Positions 13,191 to 20,900 of a stretch of DNA of 20,959 nt are shown here, piece after piece. The stretch's first letter is position 1. Every line of letters starts with the position of its first letter. The stretch is taken from the NCBI GenBank assembly GCA_026552835.1, contig JAPMTY010000086.1:1-20959 (forward strand), read 5' to 3'. The notes beneath the pieces were generated by a model. The model had not been told where the DNA came from. It searched no databases and worked only from the letters and a program-made list of their open reading frames with translations. A program made the position numbers and the translations under genes. Source of the stretch: Candidatus Methanoperedens sp. Lineage in GTDB: Archaea; Halobacteriota; Methanosarcinia; Methanosarcinales; Methanoperedenaceae.

Positions 13191-15953
13191 TTGGAAGACG
13201 CTGTCATTAAAATCAAAGGCATGATGTGCGGCCATTGCGAAAAAACAGTGACTGAAGCCGCAATGAGTGTTAAAGGGGTGACGAAAGCCAGGTCGGACTT
13301 TAAGAAAGGCGAGGCAAAGGTGTCGTTTGACACAAATGTAACAGACCTTGAGACAATAAAAGCGGCTATCGCTTCTTCAGGGTATGAGGTAATCGATGAT
13401 GGGGAAGCCTGCCCTGTTCCGGTAAAGCAGGCGGTTATACCTGAAAAGGTTGAGATTAAAGAAAGCGGGATAAAAAAAATCTCTTTGAAGATTACAGGAA
13501 TGACCTGCGCTTCGTGCGCCCAGAACATAGAGACGGCGCTTAAAAAGACAACCGGTGTTAAAGACGCCTCAGTTAACTTCTCGTTTGAAAAAGCAAGCGT
13601 GGAATACGACGCTGCAATGGTGACGCCCCAAAGGTTAGAAAATGCGGTCACTTCCCTGGGATACGGCGTCGCCAAGAGCGATATCACGCTCAAGGTTGGC
13701 GGGATGCACTGCGCTGCCTGTGCGCTTAATATTGAGACTGCTCTTAAGAAAACAGGCGGTATTATTTCTGCTGATGTCAGTTTTCCGCTTGAGCGGGCAA
13801 GGATTGCCTACGACCCTGAACACATCTCAGTATCAGACATGATAAAAACAATTGAGAGCGTGGGCTACACGGCTTCTGAGAAATTGGAAAAATCAGACGC
13901 CGATAGGGAGCAAAGGGCGCGCGAAGAGGAAATAAAGAAACAGAGGATTAATCTTATCATTGCGGTTCTCCTTGCAGTCCCGATATCCCTTGGCGACATG
14001 GGACGAAACATGGGATGGGCATTCGTGCCCGGTATACTGAAAAACGATTACGTTCTTTTCATCCTTGCCACTATCGTGATGCTTTTCCCCGGGCGGCAGT
14101 TTTTTGAGGGCACTTATAAAGGCTTAAAACACGGCATGACCGACATGAATCTCCTGATAGCAACAGGAACAGGCGCGGCTTATACCATCAGTGTTGTTGC
14201 CACATTCCAGGGCCTTTTGAACCTTAATCTTGGCGAGGCATACAAAATGACATACTATGATACTGTCGCTTTGCTTATCATGTTCATAGTTCTGGGGCGG
14301 TATCTTGAGGCGATAACCAAAGGAAAGACTTCGGAAGCGATAAGGAAGCTTATGGGGCTTGCGGCAAAAACAGCCCGCATAATCGTTGGCGGGGAGGAGA
14401 AAGAGATTCCTGTCGAGGATGTGAAGGTCGATGATATTGTTGTTGTGAGACCGGGGGAAAAAATACCTGTCGATGGAAGTGTTGTCGATGGTCTCACGGC
14501 GGTTGATGAATCCATGCTTACCGGAGAGAGCATACCTGTGGAGAAAACGGCTGGCTCTCTGGTAATCGGCGCCACCATGAACAAAACAGGCATGATAAAG
14601 TTCAAAGCGACAAAGGTAGGCAGAGACACCGCACTTTCGCAGATTATCAAACTGGTGGAAGACGCCCAGACCCGCAAAGCTCCGATTCAGAAACTTGCCG
14701 ATATAGTGGCGGGGCATTTCATTCTCGCTGTGCATATACTTGCGCTGCTTACGTTTTTCTTCTGGTTCTTCATAGGTTTTGAGAAATTCAGCGTGCCTGC
14801 GACCTACGGGTTGGGGCTGACTTCTCCTTTCCTTTTCTCGCTGTTGATTTCCATAACTGTGCTCATCATTTCCTGCCCGTGCGCTGTGGGACTGGCGACG
14901 CCCATCGCTATCATGGTGGGAACAGGAAAAGGCGCGGAGAACGGCATTCTCATCAAGGGCGGCGAGGTACTTGAGAAGGCGCAAAAGCTGGATACCATCG
15001 TCTTCGATAAAACCGGCACGCTTACAAAAGGCGAGCCCGCGCTCACGGATGTGATAGCAATAAAAGGCGCCCAGAACGATGTGCTGAGACTTGCAGCCAT
15101 AGCCGAGAAGGGTTCGGAGCATCCGCTCGGTGAAGCTATCCTGAAAGGCGCTAAAGAACGCGGTATAGACGTGCCGGACGCAGAGGAGTTCAATGCCTTA
15201 CCGGGACGCGGCGTTGAGGTAAAATACGGCGGGAAAAAAGTGCTTATCGGAACGCGAAAGCTTATGACCGAGTACGGAATGGACATTGCACCGCATTCGG
15301 GAAAGCTTGAGGAATTTGAGCATGAGGGGAAGACTGCCATGCTCGTTGCGCTGGATAACGAAATAGCGGGTATAATCGCGGTTGCGGATACCCTTAAGGA
15401 AAATTCTGCCGAAGCTGTGCGTGAGCTGCATGATATGGGTTTCTCTGTTGCCATGATAACAGGCGATAACAAAAGAACCGCAGATGCAATCGCAAAACAG
15501 GTGGGTATCGACATGGTTTTGTCAGAGGTTCTTCCCGAGGATAAGGCTCTCGAGATCAAGAAACTCCAAAATGTAGGCAAAAAGGTGGCGATGGTTGGTG
15601 ACGGGATAAACGATGCCCCTGCTCTTGCGCAGTCTGATGTCGGCATAGCCATAGGGAGCGGCACTGATGTGGCCATCGAATCAGCCCAGATTGTGCTGAT
15701 AAAGAACGACGTGCGCGATGTGGCGAAGGCTATCAGGCTGAGCAGGCTTACGCTCAATAAAATAAAGCAGAACCTTTTCTGGGCTTTCTTCTATAACTCT
15801 GTGGGTATCCCGATAGCTGCAGGCATCCTGTACCCATTCACAAACCCGCCGTTCCTGCTCAATCCCGCAATTGCAGCCGCGGCGATGGCTGCAAGTTCTG
15901 TCACAGTGACGATGAACACGCTGCTCATGAAGCGCATCAAATTAAAAGGGTGA
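13191..15953 (+). CDS. copA: Copper-transporting P1B-type ATPase
   Basis: The 920-residue protein pumps Cu(I) out of the cytoplasm at the cost of ATP. Three heavy-metal-associated domains lead it: MMCGHC (C13, C16), MTCASC (C106, C109) and MHCAAC (C174, C177). Eight membrane helices are expected, with the transport motif SCPCAVG (C562, C564) in the sixth, and Asn and Met/Ser residues of the Cu(I) class in the last two ([17 protein letters not shown]). TGES (444-447), the phosphorylated DKTGT (D606), the nucleotide-binding SEHPLG (H644) and GDGINDAPA are all present. The start is TTG, chosen because GGAGAG lies at the right distance and the first HMA domain begins at once. Three HMA domains is more than the one or two common in archaeal CopA, and the first lies further from the others, after an insert. 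The stop lies 5 bases before the start of the membrane protein gene, which it probably shares a transcript with. Confidence 0.95.
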   Translation: MEDAVIKIKGMMCGHCEKTVTEAAMSVKGVTKARSDFKKGEAKVSFDTNVTDLETIKAAIASSGYEVIDDGEACPVPVKQAVIPEKVEIKESGIKKISLKITGMTCASCAQNIETALKKTTGVKDASVNFSFEKASVEYDAAMVTPQRLENAVTSLGYGVAKSDITLKVGGMHCAACALNIETALKKTGGIISADVSFPLERARIAYDPEHISVSDMIKTIESVGYTASEKLEKSDADREQRAREEEIKKQRINLIIAVLLAVPISLGDMGRNMGWAFVPGILKNDYVLFILATIVMLFPGRQFFEGTYKGLKHGMTDMNLLIATGTGAAYTISVVATFQGLLNLNLGEAYKMTYYDTVALLIMFIVLGRYLEAITKGKTSEAIRKLMGLAAKTARIIVGGEEKEIPVEDVKVDDIVVVRPGEKIPVDGSVVDGLTAVDESMLTGESIPVEKTAGSLVIGATMNKTGMIKFKATKVGRDTALSQIIKLVEDAQTRKAPIQKLADIVAGHFILAVHILALLTFFFWFFIGFEKFSVPATYGLGLTSPFLFSLLISITVLIISCPCAVGLATPIAIMVGTGKGAENGILIKGGEVLEKAQKLDTIVFDKTGTLTKGEPALTDVIAIKGAQNDVLRLAAIAEKGSEHPLGEAILKGAKERGIDVPDAEEFNALPGRGVEVKYGGKKVLIGTRKLMTEYGMDIAPHSGKLEEFEHEGKTAMLVALDNEIAGIIAVADTLKENSAEAVRELHDMGFSVAMITGDNKRTADAIAKQVGIDMVLSEVLPEDKALEIKKLQNVGKKVAMVGDGINDAPALAQSDVGIAIGSGTDVAIESAQIVLIKNDVRDVAKAIRLSRLTLNKIKQNLFWAFFYNSVGIPIAAGILYPFTNPPFLLNPAIAAAAMAASSVTVTMNTLLMKRIKLKG

Positions 15954-15958
15954 AAATC

Positions 15959-16546
15959 ATGGAGAAAAAATCTGGTTATTACAGTTTTATTGCAAGCCTT
16001 GCGACTTCTATTGTTATAATGCTCCTGTTCTATATTCTTGGAATGCAGAGGGTAACCGCAATCCCGTGGGATTACAAACCTGTGGATGTGTATGCCGGCA
16101 TGTTGTATGTTTTCATACTGTCGATGATTGTATCGGCGTCGATATATACAAAGGTTCCGAATATGAACAGAAAGATTGTTTCTTATATCAGTCTATCAAT
16201 AATTGTTATTGCTCTTTTTTACTTCAGTTATGTTGCTCTGGTCGCACCTTCATCGTTGAATGCCCAGAATCCATCAAACGATGCATACGAAGTAAATGGG
16301 TCAATAGTATCTGTAAATTATGATTACAACTATATTACGGTCCAGCAGGAAGAAATTCCTGGCGTTATGCCTGTAAGAATTGTGGTTTACAGTCTGGAAA
16401 ATTTAAATGGAATTCGAATAAGTGATTTCGTCGAAGGAGATAACGTCAGGCTCGTTTTAAGGCGGGATGTGAACAATCCAAATTTTGCTCTAATCCGTGT
16501 AACTAAATCGAAATCCAGCTCTGTCAACAAATCAGGAATGACATGA
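15959..16546 (+). CDS. Small membrane protein behind copA
   Basis: I do not recognise this 195-residue protein. Three hydrophobic helices are visible: about residues 9-29, 45-63 and 72-92. They are followed by about 100 residues predicted to lie outside the membrane and rich in Val, Tyr and Asn with alternating beta-like patterns (GSIVSVNYDYNYITVQ and a later RLVLRRD segment), compatible with a small OB-like or beta-barrel domain. ATG 15959 is preferred over GTG 15950 because GGTGA, overlapping the copA stop, sits 6 bases before it. The tight link with copA suggests a role in copper handling at the cell surface, for example passing or sensing the exported ion. There is no obvious Met/His/Cys copper motif in the outer domain, so that remains inference. 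Confidence 0.75.
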   Translation: MEKKSGYYSFIASLATSIVIMLLFYILGMQRVTAIPWDYKPVDVYAGMLYVFILSMIVSASIYTKVPNMNRKIVSYISLSIIVIALFYFSYVALVAPSSLNAQNPSNDAYEVNGSIVSVNYDYNYITVQQEEIPGVMPVRIVVYSLENLNGIRISDFVEGDNVRLVLRRDVNNPNFALIRVTKSKSSSVNKSGMT

Positions 16547-16578
16547 GAGGATTGGATTGAAGATAAAATTTTTTTGGC

Positions 16579-17343
16579 TTATCTGCGGACATCAGCAATC
16601 AGGATAACCGTGTCATAAGTAAACCCGAGCTTTCCTTTTTCAAGCTTCACCCGCAAGCCTGTTTTATCATCGTCCACGCTCTGCCTCATCAAATCTTCAA
16701 TGACTTTTGCCTGTTTTGCATCGGTTCCAGCCCGATTCATCCAGTCCCCGAAATCCTGCGGGATATCCCTGTGCGTCAAATCTGAAATAACAGCCCCGGT
16801 ATCTTTGACCATTTTTTCCATTTCAGGAAGCGCATATATCCTGACATGCGAAGGGTCGCGGAGCTTTTCGATATGGTTATGGAACAGGCTCTTATCGCGG
16901 TCTTCGGATGAGACGCCGTCAACTATGATTATACGTTTTTTACAGACCCGTTTCATTTCCGCCAGGGCCTTGCCCGGGTCCGGGAAATGATGGAATGCGA
17001 ACCTGCACGAGACTATATCAAAGCTCTCATCAGGAAATGGAAGCGATTCCACATCCGAAAGCAGGAATCCGGTATTGTCCAGTCCTGAATTTTCCTGCTT
17101 TTCAATGGCTTTCATGAGCATGTTGCGCGTGATGTCGCAGCCGATTACAATTTTCGTATTTTTTGCGAACTCAAGCGCGAGAAAACCCGCGCCTGTAGCT
17201 ACATCAAGAACGCGGTCGTTCTTTGTCACCCCAGACCTTTTCACTATTTCGGAGAGATGAACACCATCCACGAAGATATTCCCTTTCGAGTATGCTTCAG
17301 CCCTGCTTCCGAATTGCCTTATCGCGTTTTCCTTGATGCCCAT
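16579..17343 (-). CDS. Class I SAM-dependent methyltransferase
   Basis: A 254-residue Rossmann-fold methyltransferase of the UbiE/Methyltransf_11 type. Motif I is VLDVATGAGFLAL (45-57), the acidic residue of motif II is in IGCDITR (68-74), the substrate-side motif is LLSDVESLPFPDESFDIV (about 93-110), and a later AFHHFPDP segment matches the small-molecule methylases. Its substrate is unknown; enzymes of this subgroup act on quinones, arsenite, sterols or other small molecules. No CxxC arsenite motif is visible. It is a single minus-strand gene that converges on the copA-linked membrane protein, with a T-run in the 32 bases between. A clear TATA box just upstream implies a short or absent leader. 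Confidence 0.88.
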   Translation of the reverse strand: MGIKENAIRQFGSRAEAYSKGNIFVDGVHLSEIVKRSGVTKNDRVLDVATGAGFLALEFAKNTKIVIGCDITRNMLMKAIEKQENSGLDNTGFLLSDVESLPFPDESFDIVSCRFAFHHFPDPGKALAEMKRVCKKRIIIVDGVSSEDRDKSLFHNHIEKLRDPSHVRIYALPEMEKMVKDTGAVISDLTHRDIPQDFGDWMNRAGTDAKQAKVIEDLMRQSVDDDKTGLRVKLEKGKLGFTYDTVILIADVRR

Positions 17344-17368
17344 TATTGGAGTTTAGAGACAGGTTCAG

Positions 17369-17380
17369 GATATATATGTT
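17369..17380 (-). promoter_or_regulatory. TATA box of the methyltransferase gene
   Basis: On the minus strand ACATATATATCC lies 26-37 bases before the ATG at 17343. Transcription should start within about ten bases of the ATG, giving a leaderless or very short-leader mRNA. No Shine-Dalgarno motif is seen before the ATG, in agreement. Confidence 0.6.
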
Positions 17381-17434
17381 CTGAAATTGGTTGTCAGGGG
17401 ACTGTAAAATAGTTGGTTTTTGATGAAAAATATT

Positions 17435-17497
17435 AGCCACGAAGGCGCAGAGAACACAGAGAAATAATGACTCTGTGGTCTCCGTGTCTCAGTGGCT
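17435..17497. repeat. 63-bp palindromic dispersed repeat
   Basis: The ends AGCCAC and GTGGCT are perfect inverted copies, and CACAGAG and CTCTGTG form a perfect 7-base stem around a 9-base loop; the parts between pair imperfectly. The left arm is related to the right arm of the repeat at 415-475 (19 of 24 positions, differing only by A/G exchanges). It lies between divergently transcribed genes, about 55 bases from the methyltransferase TATA box and about 55 from the LUD promoter. Confidence 0.7.
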
Positions 17498-17551
17498 ATT
17501 TTCCTTTTTGATTTAATAACACCAAAGGATTTTACACCTGCCTCATCAGGA

Positions 17552-17585
17552 AATCTATATACGGCACACAGGAAATAATGTCCTG
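17552..17585 (+). promoter_or_regulatory. LUD gene promoter with inverted repeat at the start point
   Basis: ATCTATATAC (17553-17562) is a good TATA box. The expected start point about 25 bases on falls at the end of an inverted repeat, CAGGA (17569-17573) and TCCTG (17581-17585). A protein bound there could block transcription, but a 5-base match can arise by chance. The leader to ATG 17608 would be about 25 bases. Confidence 0.4.
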
Positions 17586-17607
17586 GTAAACACATTAAGA
17601 GAACACC

Positions 17608-18810
17608 ATGAACTTTGAAGAAGTCATTGCCCTTCGAAAAGCTTTTAATTCAGTGAAGGAAAGGCAGGCTCAAAACCCGCCACATGACTTTTCCGGGAAA
17701 AAATTAAAGCTCATCTCAACGCGGAAATCCTGTGTCGGGAACAACGAGCTTCTTCTGGCTGCAATTGAGCGCCTTAAAAAAAACGGAATAAAAGTCCATC
17801 TTGTGAAGGAAAAGCAGGAAGCTATTGATATTATCCTTGGCGAGCTAGGGAGTGAAAAACTTGTTGTCAAATCCAAATCCAATGTTACAAAGGAAATCGG
17901 ATTGACAAAAGCCCTTGAGGAAAAAGGATTAACGGTAGTAGAAACCGACATTGGGGACAGGATTTTACAGGTATTGGACGCAAAACCATCGCATCCCACA
18001 GGTCCGGTGACACACCTTTCTGCAAAAGAAATCGCAAAGGGGCTGTCAAAATACTATAATATTCCCATAAAAGATGACCCTGAGGAAATTGTAAAAATAG
18101 TGAAAGCCGATGTGGTTTCCAGCCTGAGCAGGGCAAAAATCGGCATCACGGGCGCAAATGCCATAACTGCGGAGGAAGGCTCGATTGTGATGGCGCATAA
18201 TGAAGGGAATATCTACGAGGTCATGCGGAAGGAAAAACATATTGTCGTAACTTCAATCGACAAGATATATCCTGATATCGAATCTGCCATGAACATGCTA
18301 AAAATCCTGAGCTACAATGCCACAGGCTCGATAATTCCTTCTTTTGTGGAAGTGATAAGCGGAGTGAGCAAGACCGCGGATGTGGAGAAAAAATTTATCA
18401 AAGGGGTTCACGGTTCTTCAGAGATTGTATTGATATTGCTTGATAATAAGCGAAGTGAGATGGCAAAGACCGAATTCAAGGAACTCCTTTACTGTATCGG
18501 ATGCGGGAATTGCCTTCTCCATTGCCCCATGTATAACACAATCGGGAATGAATTCGGAAGCGATAACCAGCTTGGGGGCAGGGGGATTGCGTATCATTCA
18601 CTTTACAGCGATGAGAAAAACGAGAAACTTGAGTTCTGTCTCACGTGCGGCAGGTGCAAAGAGAACTGCCCTGTGGAACTGGATATACCTGCAATAATTA
18701 GAAAAATCAGAAGTGATGGGGTTTCTTCTGAGATTTATTATTTTTTGAAAGCGCATGTGATATGGGGATATTATCAGGTTCTCCTGAGATTAAATATCGA
18801 GAATAGTTAA
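17608..18810 (+). CDS. LUD-domain protein with two 4Fe-4S motifs (LutB-like)
   Basis: A 400-residue protein with an LUD (lactate-utilisation) domain at about 45-275, including the G-x-T-G-A-N-A-I-T-A-E-E-G-S-I segment (179-193) typical of LutB/LutC proteins. A ferredoxin-like region follows, with C296-x2-C299-x2-C302-x3-C306 and C344-x2-C347-x2-C350-x3-C354, which would bind two [4Fe-4S] clusters. LutB with LutA and LutC oxidises lactate in bacteria. Here no LutA or LutC gene is adjacent. The protein is shorter than typical LutB (about 470) and lacks its C-terminal extension, so lactate as substrate is not certain. It may pass electrons from another 2-hydroxy acid or serve another Fe-S complex. 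It is probably cytoplasmic, possibly membrane-associated through the aromatic C-terminal helix (YYFLKAHVIWGYY). The stop ends two bases before a tRNA-Gly 3'-fragment, showing that mobile DNA landed immediately behind the gene. Confidence 0.85.
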   Translation: MNFEEVIALRKAFNSVKERQAQNPPHDFSGKKLKLISTRKSCVGNNELLLAAIERLKKNGIKVHLVKEKQEAIDIILGELGSEKLVVKSKSNVTKEIGLTKALEEKGLTVVETDIGDRILQVLDAKPSHPTGPVTHLSAKEIAKGLSKYYNIPIKDDPEEIVKIVKADVVSSLSRAKIGITGANAITAEEGSIVMAHNEGNIYEVMRKEKHIVVTSIDKIYPDIESAMNMLKILSYNATGSIIPSFVEVISGVSKTADVEKKFIKGVHGSSEIVLILLDNKRSEMAKTEFKELLYCIGCGNCLLHCPMYNTIGNEFGSDNQLGGRGIAYHSLYSDEKNEKLEFCLTCGRCKENCPVELDIPAIIRKIRSDGVSSEIYYFLKAHVIWGYYQVLLRLNIENS

Positions 18811-18811
18811 A

Positions 18812-18851
18812 TGCACCGATTGGGATTTGAACCGAGTTATTAGCTTGGAAG
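18812..18851. repeat. tRNA-Gly 3'-fragment (outer attachment site)
   Basis: Forty bases match the 3' part of the tRNA-Gly gene at 20829-20900, from the discriminator base to the anticodon loop, in the same orientation. There is one C-to-T change and one deleted C, so it is the most worn copy. It lies 2 bases after the LUD stop and marks the outer end of the tandem integrated remnants. Confidence 0.85.
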
Positions 18852-18928
18852 AAATTTTCTGGTATGGTAAATATGCTGTTTATCAAGAGAGGGAAAATTT
18901 TCAGTTCTTTAAGATAATCTTTTCAACC

Positions 18929-19573
18929 TTAGTTTATTTGTTTTATTTTACTTCTATTAATATCAATTAGATCAACATAAATTATTTTTCCATTTAAAAC
19001 AGTAATTTCAAACTTTGGATTAATTGTCCACGTAGCCTTCTTACTGAAATCATGATAATGAATTTCCATCAACAAATCATTTTTTTCTTCTTTAAGGTTA
19101 ATTTTTGGAGTAACTAATTTTATTGTATTGAGAGGATCATTCACAGATACATTGAAATAAGGAGGCTCTGCGAATATTAGATTAATATAAATAGGTTTAT
19201 CTCTTTCAACAAATCTAAAGTTCTTAGGATATTGAGTCTCATTAGTCTCAATATATGGGGTTTCTGTCAAAATAATTTCTTTTCCATTCAACCAGCCACG
19301 ATACGAAACAATAAGTGCTGGATATCTAGCATAATACCCATTAACTAAGGGAATCCTTATAGAATCATCACTACCTTGAGGAACTCCTATTTGCAAATCA
19401 GATTCCTCAATAGTTTGTTGATGCAAATAAACAGTCCAAGAAATGCCCGCTGAAGTTACTGAAACTATTAGAGCCACTAATGCAATATAAAAATCTTTTC
19501 TTGAAGAACCGATTTTATCAGGTGTTGAGTCATCCTTCGCTGAAAACGATATTCCCTTTTTCATTATTTTCAA
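18929..19573 (-). CDS. Membrane-anchored hypothetical protein
   Basis: The 214-residue product is not recognised. After a short polar N-terminus (1-25) one hydrophobic helix (about 28-48) precedes about 160 residues rich in Ile, Tyr, Asn and Pro with a beta-sheet look (for instance IYINLIFAEPPYFNVSV), so an outward-facing beta domain anchored at its N-terminus is likely. The start is uncertain: TTG 19573 has AAGGATAA at a good distance, while ATG 19564 is the first ATG. A TATA-like CATATAAAAG at 19598-19607 would start transcription close to either. The gene is A/T-rich and is the only cargo of remnant A. The frame is intact. Confidence 0.6.
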   Translation of the reverse strand: MKIMKKGISFSAKDDSTPDKIGSSRKDFYIALVALIVSVTSAGISWTVYLHQQTIEESDLQIGVPQGSDDSIRIPLVNGYYARYPALIVSYRGWLNGKEIILTETPYIETNETQYPKNFRFVERDKPIYINLIFAEPPYFNVSVNDPLNTIKLVTPKINLKEEKNDLLMEIHYHDFSKKATWTINPKFEITVLNGKIIYVDLIDINRSKIKQIN

Positions 19574-19678
19574 AGTTATTTATCCTTCTGCTTCTTCTTT
19601 TATATGATTGAGGTTTATTATAGCGGATTAATACCACATTTACTGATATTCATTTATCATTTATATTAATATTTCTAT

Positions 19679-19828
19679 TCATAATTTCAGAAGCTTATTA
19701 TAACTTTCTTTTAATAGCTCAGTGCTAAAATCGCTATAATGCCTTGCAAAAGCACTCTGTGGAATCCTGCCACAAAAGGCATCAACGTATGTTACTTTTC
19801 TGTTTTTGTTCCCAGTTATAAAATCAGA
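19679..19828 (-). pseudogene. SSV-type integrase C-terminal fragment, copy A
   Basis: Directly after the tRNA 3'-fragment the minus strand encodes an integrase end: GRIPQSAFARHYSDFS followed by a helix ending KLLKL and a TGA. The Q-S-x-x-x-R-H-Y-S-D-F pattern is the C-terminal box of archaeal tyrosine recombinases, in which the Tyr is the likely nucleophile. The reading frame runs on through the tRNA fragment (19829-19873) from a GTG, as expected when the attachment site lies inside the integrase gene, the SSV-type arrangement. The N-terminal part with the first catalytic Arg is missing, so it cannot be active. Confidence 0.6.
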
Positions 19829-19871
19829 TGCACCGATCGGGATTTGAACCCGAGTTATTAACTTGGAAGGC
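19829..19871. repeat. tRNA-Gly 3'-fragment (inner attachment site)
   Basis: Forty-three bases identical to the 3' part of the intact tRNA-Gly except one G-to-A change. It runs from the discriminator base through the T arm to the anticodon loop. It starts exactly 1000 bases from the intact tRNA's 3' end and separates remnants A and B. The tRNA 5' half is absent, so it is not a working tRNA. Confidence 0.9.
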
Positions 19872-19975
19872 ACACGGGAAGAATCCCCTAAAACCCTTTG
19901 GATAAAGTTTTCGATGCAGATTCACCAAGTTATATTAAAAGAATTCCCTTTCGCAGTAAGCCCAGATCACCACAA

Positions 19976-20715
19976 TTAAAATATCGATTTAAACCAGTCA
20001 CGTATGGAATTTATTGCAGACTCTAACCAGATATTCTGCTTTCCTGTTGAGTTTGGTTTTCTTCGGTTTTGTTTAATCGGTCTTTTAAATCTTTTACTTC
20101 TTGTTCTAAATTTGAGGTTGTTGTAGGCGTTAGGGTTGGAGTGGGTGTTATCGTAGGAGTTTGATTATACGCAGTTGTCTCAAAATAATCGGTGGTATTA
20201 ATAGTATCAAAACGGAAAATTGTTGGGCTGCACGTCCCTTTGGTTATCAATAGAAGTTCACCACCGAAGGTGGCATTTTCTGTGATGCTATATTTTTCCA
20301 AATAGTTTTGGCCAGGATACCATGAATTAGTCAATAATAAAAGATATTCCCTGTCTAAAATATCTTGTATATTATTCACCCATCTCACATTTTCGATATT
20401 AACAGGCTCAACAGGCATGAATTTGAATTTAATCTCAAACCCTTCATAACCCGAATATACTGCTTGTTGCTTTGATTGTACTGTCTGGTGAATAGAAATT
20501 ATTCTTCCGGTACCTCTGAATTTGTCATAAGAACATGGCCCGCCGACGATCATGGGAGTATTACTTGCAGTTGCATTGTTTATGGCGTCCTGTGCCTTTA
20601 TAGAATCCGCGCCGCCGCTGGCGTTCACATTCAATGTTGCAGCGTTCGCATTTCCCAGCAATAAGATTATCAATACAGTCAATCCAACTAATTTATACCA
20701 CCGCATAACTCTCAT
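19976..20715 (-). pseudogene. Exported Thr/Pro-rich coiled-coil protein with 3' frameshift
   Basis: The main frame (20715 to stop at 20023, 230 residues) begins with a signal peptide (hydrophobic 9-20, cleavage after about ANA 25), then an extracellular domain of about 160 residues, a Thr/Pro linker (TPTITPTPTLTPTTTS), and a coiled coil of Gln/Glu/Lys heptads ending QQESRISG. Directly after, in the neighbouring frame, the sequence encodes WLESAINSIRDWFKSIF and a TAA at 19976. That Trp-rich amphipathic tail is the kind of ending I recall in exported coiled-coil proteins of Methanosarcinales. One base appears to be lost at about 20026-20032, replacing the tail with a single Gly. The gene may still make a protein lacking the tail, or this could be a sequencing error. 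AAGGA before the ATG supports the start. Function is unknown; a surface role is likely. Confidence 0.6.
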
Positions 20716-20725
20716 AATTTTTCCT

Positions 20726-20828
20726 TCAGCTTAATATCTTTATCCTTGCCTTTTCATAAATCTCTTGCAGTACTTCCGGCGAATAATTGCTGTAATGGCG
20801 TGCCAAGACTGATATTATAAAAACAGTA
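20726..20828 (-). pseudogene. SSV-type integrase C-terminal fragment, copy B
   Basis: Immediately after the intact tRNA-Gly 3' end the minus strand reads SVLARHYSNYSPEVLQEI, then IYEKARIKILS and TGA 20726-20728. This is the C-terminal box of archaeal tyrosine integrases with its presumed catalytic Tyr. It is similar to copy A but clearly diverged, so the two came from separate but related elements. The rest of the integrase is missing. The cargo gene begins 10 bases after its stop. Confidence 0.65.
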
Positions 20829-20900
20829 TGCACCGATCGGGATTTGAACCCGAGTTATTAGCTTGGAAGGCTAAAGTCATAGCCACTAGACCATCGGTGC
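20829..20900 (-). tRNA. tRNA-Gly (anticodon UCC)
   Basis: A complete 72-base cloverleaf: acceptor GCACCGA with TCGGTGC, a 3-base D stem, anticodon stem TTAGC/GCTAA with loop CTTCCAA (anticodon TCC, reading GGA and GGG), a 4-base variable loop, T stem TCGGG/CCCGA, and discriminator A at 20829. CCA is not encoded and no intron is present. The 3' half has served at least twice as an integration site, and the gene remains intact because the incoming element supplies the same 3' sequence. Confidence 0.96.

Larger units (their letters stand above)
18812..19828. mobile_element. Remnant A of an integrated element at tRNA-Gly
   Basis: About 1 kb between two tRNA-Gly 3'-fragments. It contains one membrane-anchored cargo gene (18929-19573) and, at its tRNA-proximal end, an integrase C-terminal fragment. 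There are no replication genes, so this is a decayed or internally deleted element. Short direct copies of AAATTTTC at 18852-18899 lie just inside the outer end. Boundaries follow from the attachment-site repeats; the element family is unknown. Confidence 0.65.
19829..20828. mobile_element. Remnant B of an integrated element at tRNA-Gly
   Basis: One kilobase between the inner 3'-fragment and the intact tRNA gene. It has the same plan as remnant A: integrase C-terminal fragment against the tRNA end, then one exported cargo gene on the minus strand. The 105 bases between the cargo end and the inner attachment site (19872-19975) hold no clear gene, though an open minus-strand frame there runs into the tRNA fragment and could be a worn integrase N-terminal piece. 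Confidence 0.65.

Noticed and set aside
14124..15757. Long minus-strand open frames opposite copA
   Set aside because: They mirror a gene with complete P-type ATPase motifs and are rich in Ser/Thr/Pro or Arg/His, the usual shadow of a coding strand.
15950..15958. GTG 15950 as start of the membrane protein behind copA
   Set aside because: It overlaps the copA stop with no ribosome-binding site at the right distance, while ATG 15959 has GGTGA 6 bases before it.
19829..19871. Second functional tRNA-Gly gene
   Set aside because: The 5' half (acceptor 5' strand and D arm) is missing; the sequence diverges right after the anticodon loop.
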